A DNA stretch of 64,000 nt from Crocinitomicaceae bacterium (GTDB lineage Bacteria > Bacteroidota > Bacteroidia > Flavobacteriales_D > Crocinitomicaceae): assembly GCA_020436025.1 (NCBI GenBank), contig JAGQYP010000004.1, forward strand, positions 30,027 to 94,026. Reading direction: 5' to 3'. Below the pieces are notes generated by a model. The model made no database searches. It worked only from the letters and a program-made list of their open reading frames with translations, and was not told where the DNA came from. The position numbers and the translations under genes are program-made. Below, in pieces: positions 63,601 to 64,000 of the stretch (within the stretch, counting starts at the first letter, position 1; every line of letters begins with the position of its first letter).

Positions 63601-64000
63601 TATATTTTTTGTAATTGAATATACCTAAAAAGGCATCATCTGAAGATTTATTTTCTGGATTGATCTCAATATTCAGTTTTTCTCTGGCGACTTTGATTAA
63701 TAGAGGATTCATCACTTTGTTTTCCCAATCCAAAACAAGTTCAATCTTCTCTTTGCCTAAAATTGTTATTTCAACTGGAACCAAATACAAAGGCATGGTC
63801 CCAAATTCATCCATTGCTAAATCAATTGTTCCCAAACTCAAATACAGGGTATTGAGTCCAGTTTCTTTTTTAATCAGATTATGTTTTCTGATCACTTTTT
63901 TTAGGTCGGCATCGATTTCCAGAATTATTTTCTCTGGTTCTGTCTCCAAATCAGATGAAATAGGATAAAGTCCACTTTTTTGATTTAAATCACAGAGCGG
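60686..64000 (-). CDS. SF1 helicase, DUF4011-like (5' part outside the window)
   Basis: The 3' 1100 codons of a large superfamily 1 helicase; the frame is still open at 64000, so the N-terminus lies outside (an in-frame TTG at 63949 is only an internal codon). The visible N-terminal part (KETGLNTLYLSLGTIDL, MPLYLVPVEIT) fits the DUF4011 helicase family. Walker A is IQGPPGTGKSQ and Walker B LLIIDEASQIPE, with GDKMQMPP after it; a long helical insertion of about 500 residues separates motifs I/Ia from II. Motif VI is NVLITRAREEVHV. The last 50 residues form a small C-terminal segment, without the DUF3320 or nuclease domain found in some relatives. Such proteins occur both as stand-alone genes and near defence genes; the neighbourhood to the right is not visible. 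Confidence 0.82.
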   Translation of the reverse strand, partial: PLCDLNQKSGLYPISSDLETEPEKIILEIDADLKKVIRKHNLIKKETGLNTLYLSLGTIDLAMDEFGTMPLYLVPVEITILGKEKIELVLDWENKVMNPLLIKVAREKLNIEINPENKSSDDAFLGIFNYKKYILLDEIGAMHEDELSNPIRQLFDFNPDLEVDSSHSKTLEELLIDQADASQRKVIQESLTNQSYCIQGPPGTGKSQSITNIIAANLFLGKKILFVSEKKAAIDVVYEKLKSKNLHHHIAKVTDSGADKKNFVKSLEKQWTELKKKGDFSLTLQEIDASYSRVQLFLDHLFRFRNELGGNLQEALKNYQKIDIQSPIKSFPNLKEWFEFQNVWQQVLKDIQSGEIQKEELFAVLNLNTNLWKSQDFELKWDSHLKILKSGFEKWNALAEISDEFDQLSKICIQARLITGLRFKEKIEILNNEKTEKKYKRISVKYLSTKAKWEVLQLDLKHWIKIPSLQTIDFLETYLNKNSLLSTKGRKAKNLLIEHAGTDAIKDLDQLFQATKDHFELEKELISLRSQLKTDFQIQDPEREIDELNLILAKSEYQKELFDQILGLSADKIHQLDELNPVLDQIQHSQRVLFRTNYSNLKDLQKAIAMLPEIKFYCLRQKDFYADQNPFSTEIIQFLKDFSGDWKQVDQLVHQLNFQKIIDSSIILKETTPKSLLKDIEELIKRRNQNNKTNSKRLKEKLGERFQELENLLITPAGRLNNKEKELKKIVRSGKRILTHEFSKTKRFKSIRELCESDSKHWIFNMKNVWMMNPLSVSEILPFEKEQFDLLIIDEASQIPEEDIIPALYRAKQVIIVGDKMQMPPSNFFSGNEVGPSILDTANYRLDNHMLRWHYRSKNPQLIQFSNHAFYDSQLEVSPTMQIGQNALEYHFVSDSNYHEGINPKEAESIRQYLEKNLANWESKIIGVAAFSLAQQKQLEKSLLKSDKIASLIEDESLFVRNLENLQGDECDVLLISIGYGPDEKGNVSMNMGSLSKNGGHNRLNVLITRAREEVHVFSSIPNEAFKLSENEGLNYLKEYLEFVQNPEIQEKTNPSYSLTADGKKVTIPISVNDPEILISRVSILEALGFSVEIADVKNEFLKG

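Noticed and set aside
1..64000. CRISPR arrays, prophage, insertion sequences, biosynthetic gene cluster
   Set aside because: I saw no regularly spaced repeats, transposase, integrase, phage structural gene or clustered biosynthetic enzymes anywhere in the window.

Overview
The window is an AT-rich stretch of a free-living Bacteroidota chromosome, most likely from the order Flavobacteriales; I cannot name the genus. The evidence is an SprA-type type IX secretion (T9SS) translocon, two proteins with T9SS type A sorting tails, a DUF4292 lipoprotein, several TAnnTTTG promoter boxes of the Bacteroidota type, and few visible Shine-Dalgarno sequences. I see no rRNA, tRNA, CRISPR array, transposase, integrase or prophage gene. 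Most of the window is housekeeping and cell-envelope content.

Layout. 0-9.2 kb: sprA, an acetyltransferase and a GT39-type membrane glycosyltransferase in a row, then convergent murQ. 10-14.1 kb: AI-2E family exporter, dihydrolipoyl dehydrogenase, ferrochelatase and a small membrane protein. 14.1-18 kb (minus): DUF5686 outer-membrane protein and cardiolipin synthase. 18-22.8 kb: radical SAM/SPASM protein and two tandem MuiA-like (DUF4139) paralogues. 23-26 kb (minus): TonB-like protein, type II sulfide:quinone oxidoreductase and a hemerythrin-like protein. 26-32 kb: a run of small plus-strand genes (lipoprotein, YHYH protein, rhomboid protease, thioesterase, membrane protein, alkyltransferase, RidA-like, cold-shock-domain protein). 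32-41 kb: lipoprotein, T9SS cargo, NYN-domain nuclease-like protein, a T9SS-tailed esterase flanked by direct repeats, a two-component system and a helical repeat protein. 41-43.7 kb: two outer-membrane proteins, one carrying an exported helix-hairpin-helix domain. 43.7-51.2 kb: a minus-strand operon of crotonase, flippase, dut, nucleotidyltransferase, TPR protein, DUF4292 lipoprotein and EnvC-like protein. 51.3-64 kb: hemJ, thioesterase, YceI, threonine dehydrogenase-like protein, MORN-repeat protein, cysS, polA, a PHB-depolymerase-like esterase, and the 3' part of a large SF1 helicase cut by the right edge.

How genes fit together. SprA would export the two T9SS-tailed proteins. HemJ and HemH are the last two steps of protoporphyrin-dependent haem synthesis. 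Cls, MurQ, the flippase, the nucleotidyltransferase and the EnvC-like protein serve the envelope. SQR and the hemerythrin-like protein are adjacent, each with a TTTGAT/ATCAAA palindrome at its predicted promoter.

The least explained signals are non-coding: a likely small RNA gene at 40.7 kb with its own promoter and terminator; a 38-43 bp dispersed element with three copies and one matching empty site; a 100-bp direct repeat around the esterase; a long structured leader before the cold-shock-domain gene; and a recurring TAnnTTTG box exactly 4 nt before start codons, suggesting leaderless mRNAs. I did not find a clear new multi-gene system. The closest candidates are the exported helix-hairpin-helix outer-membrane pair and the truncated helicase at the right edge.
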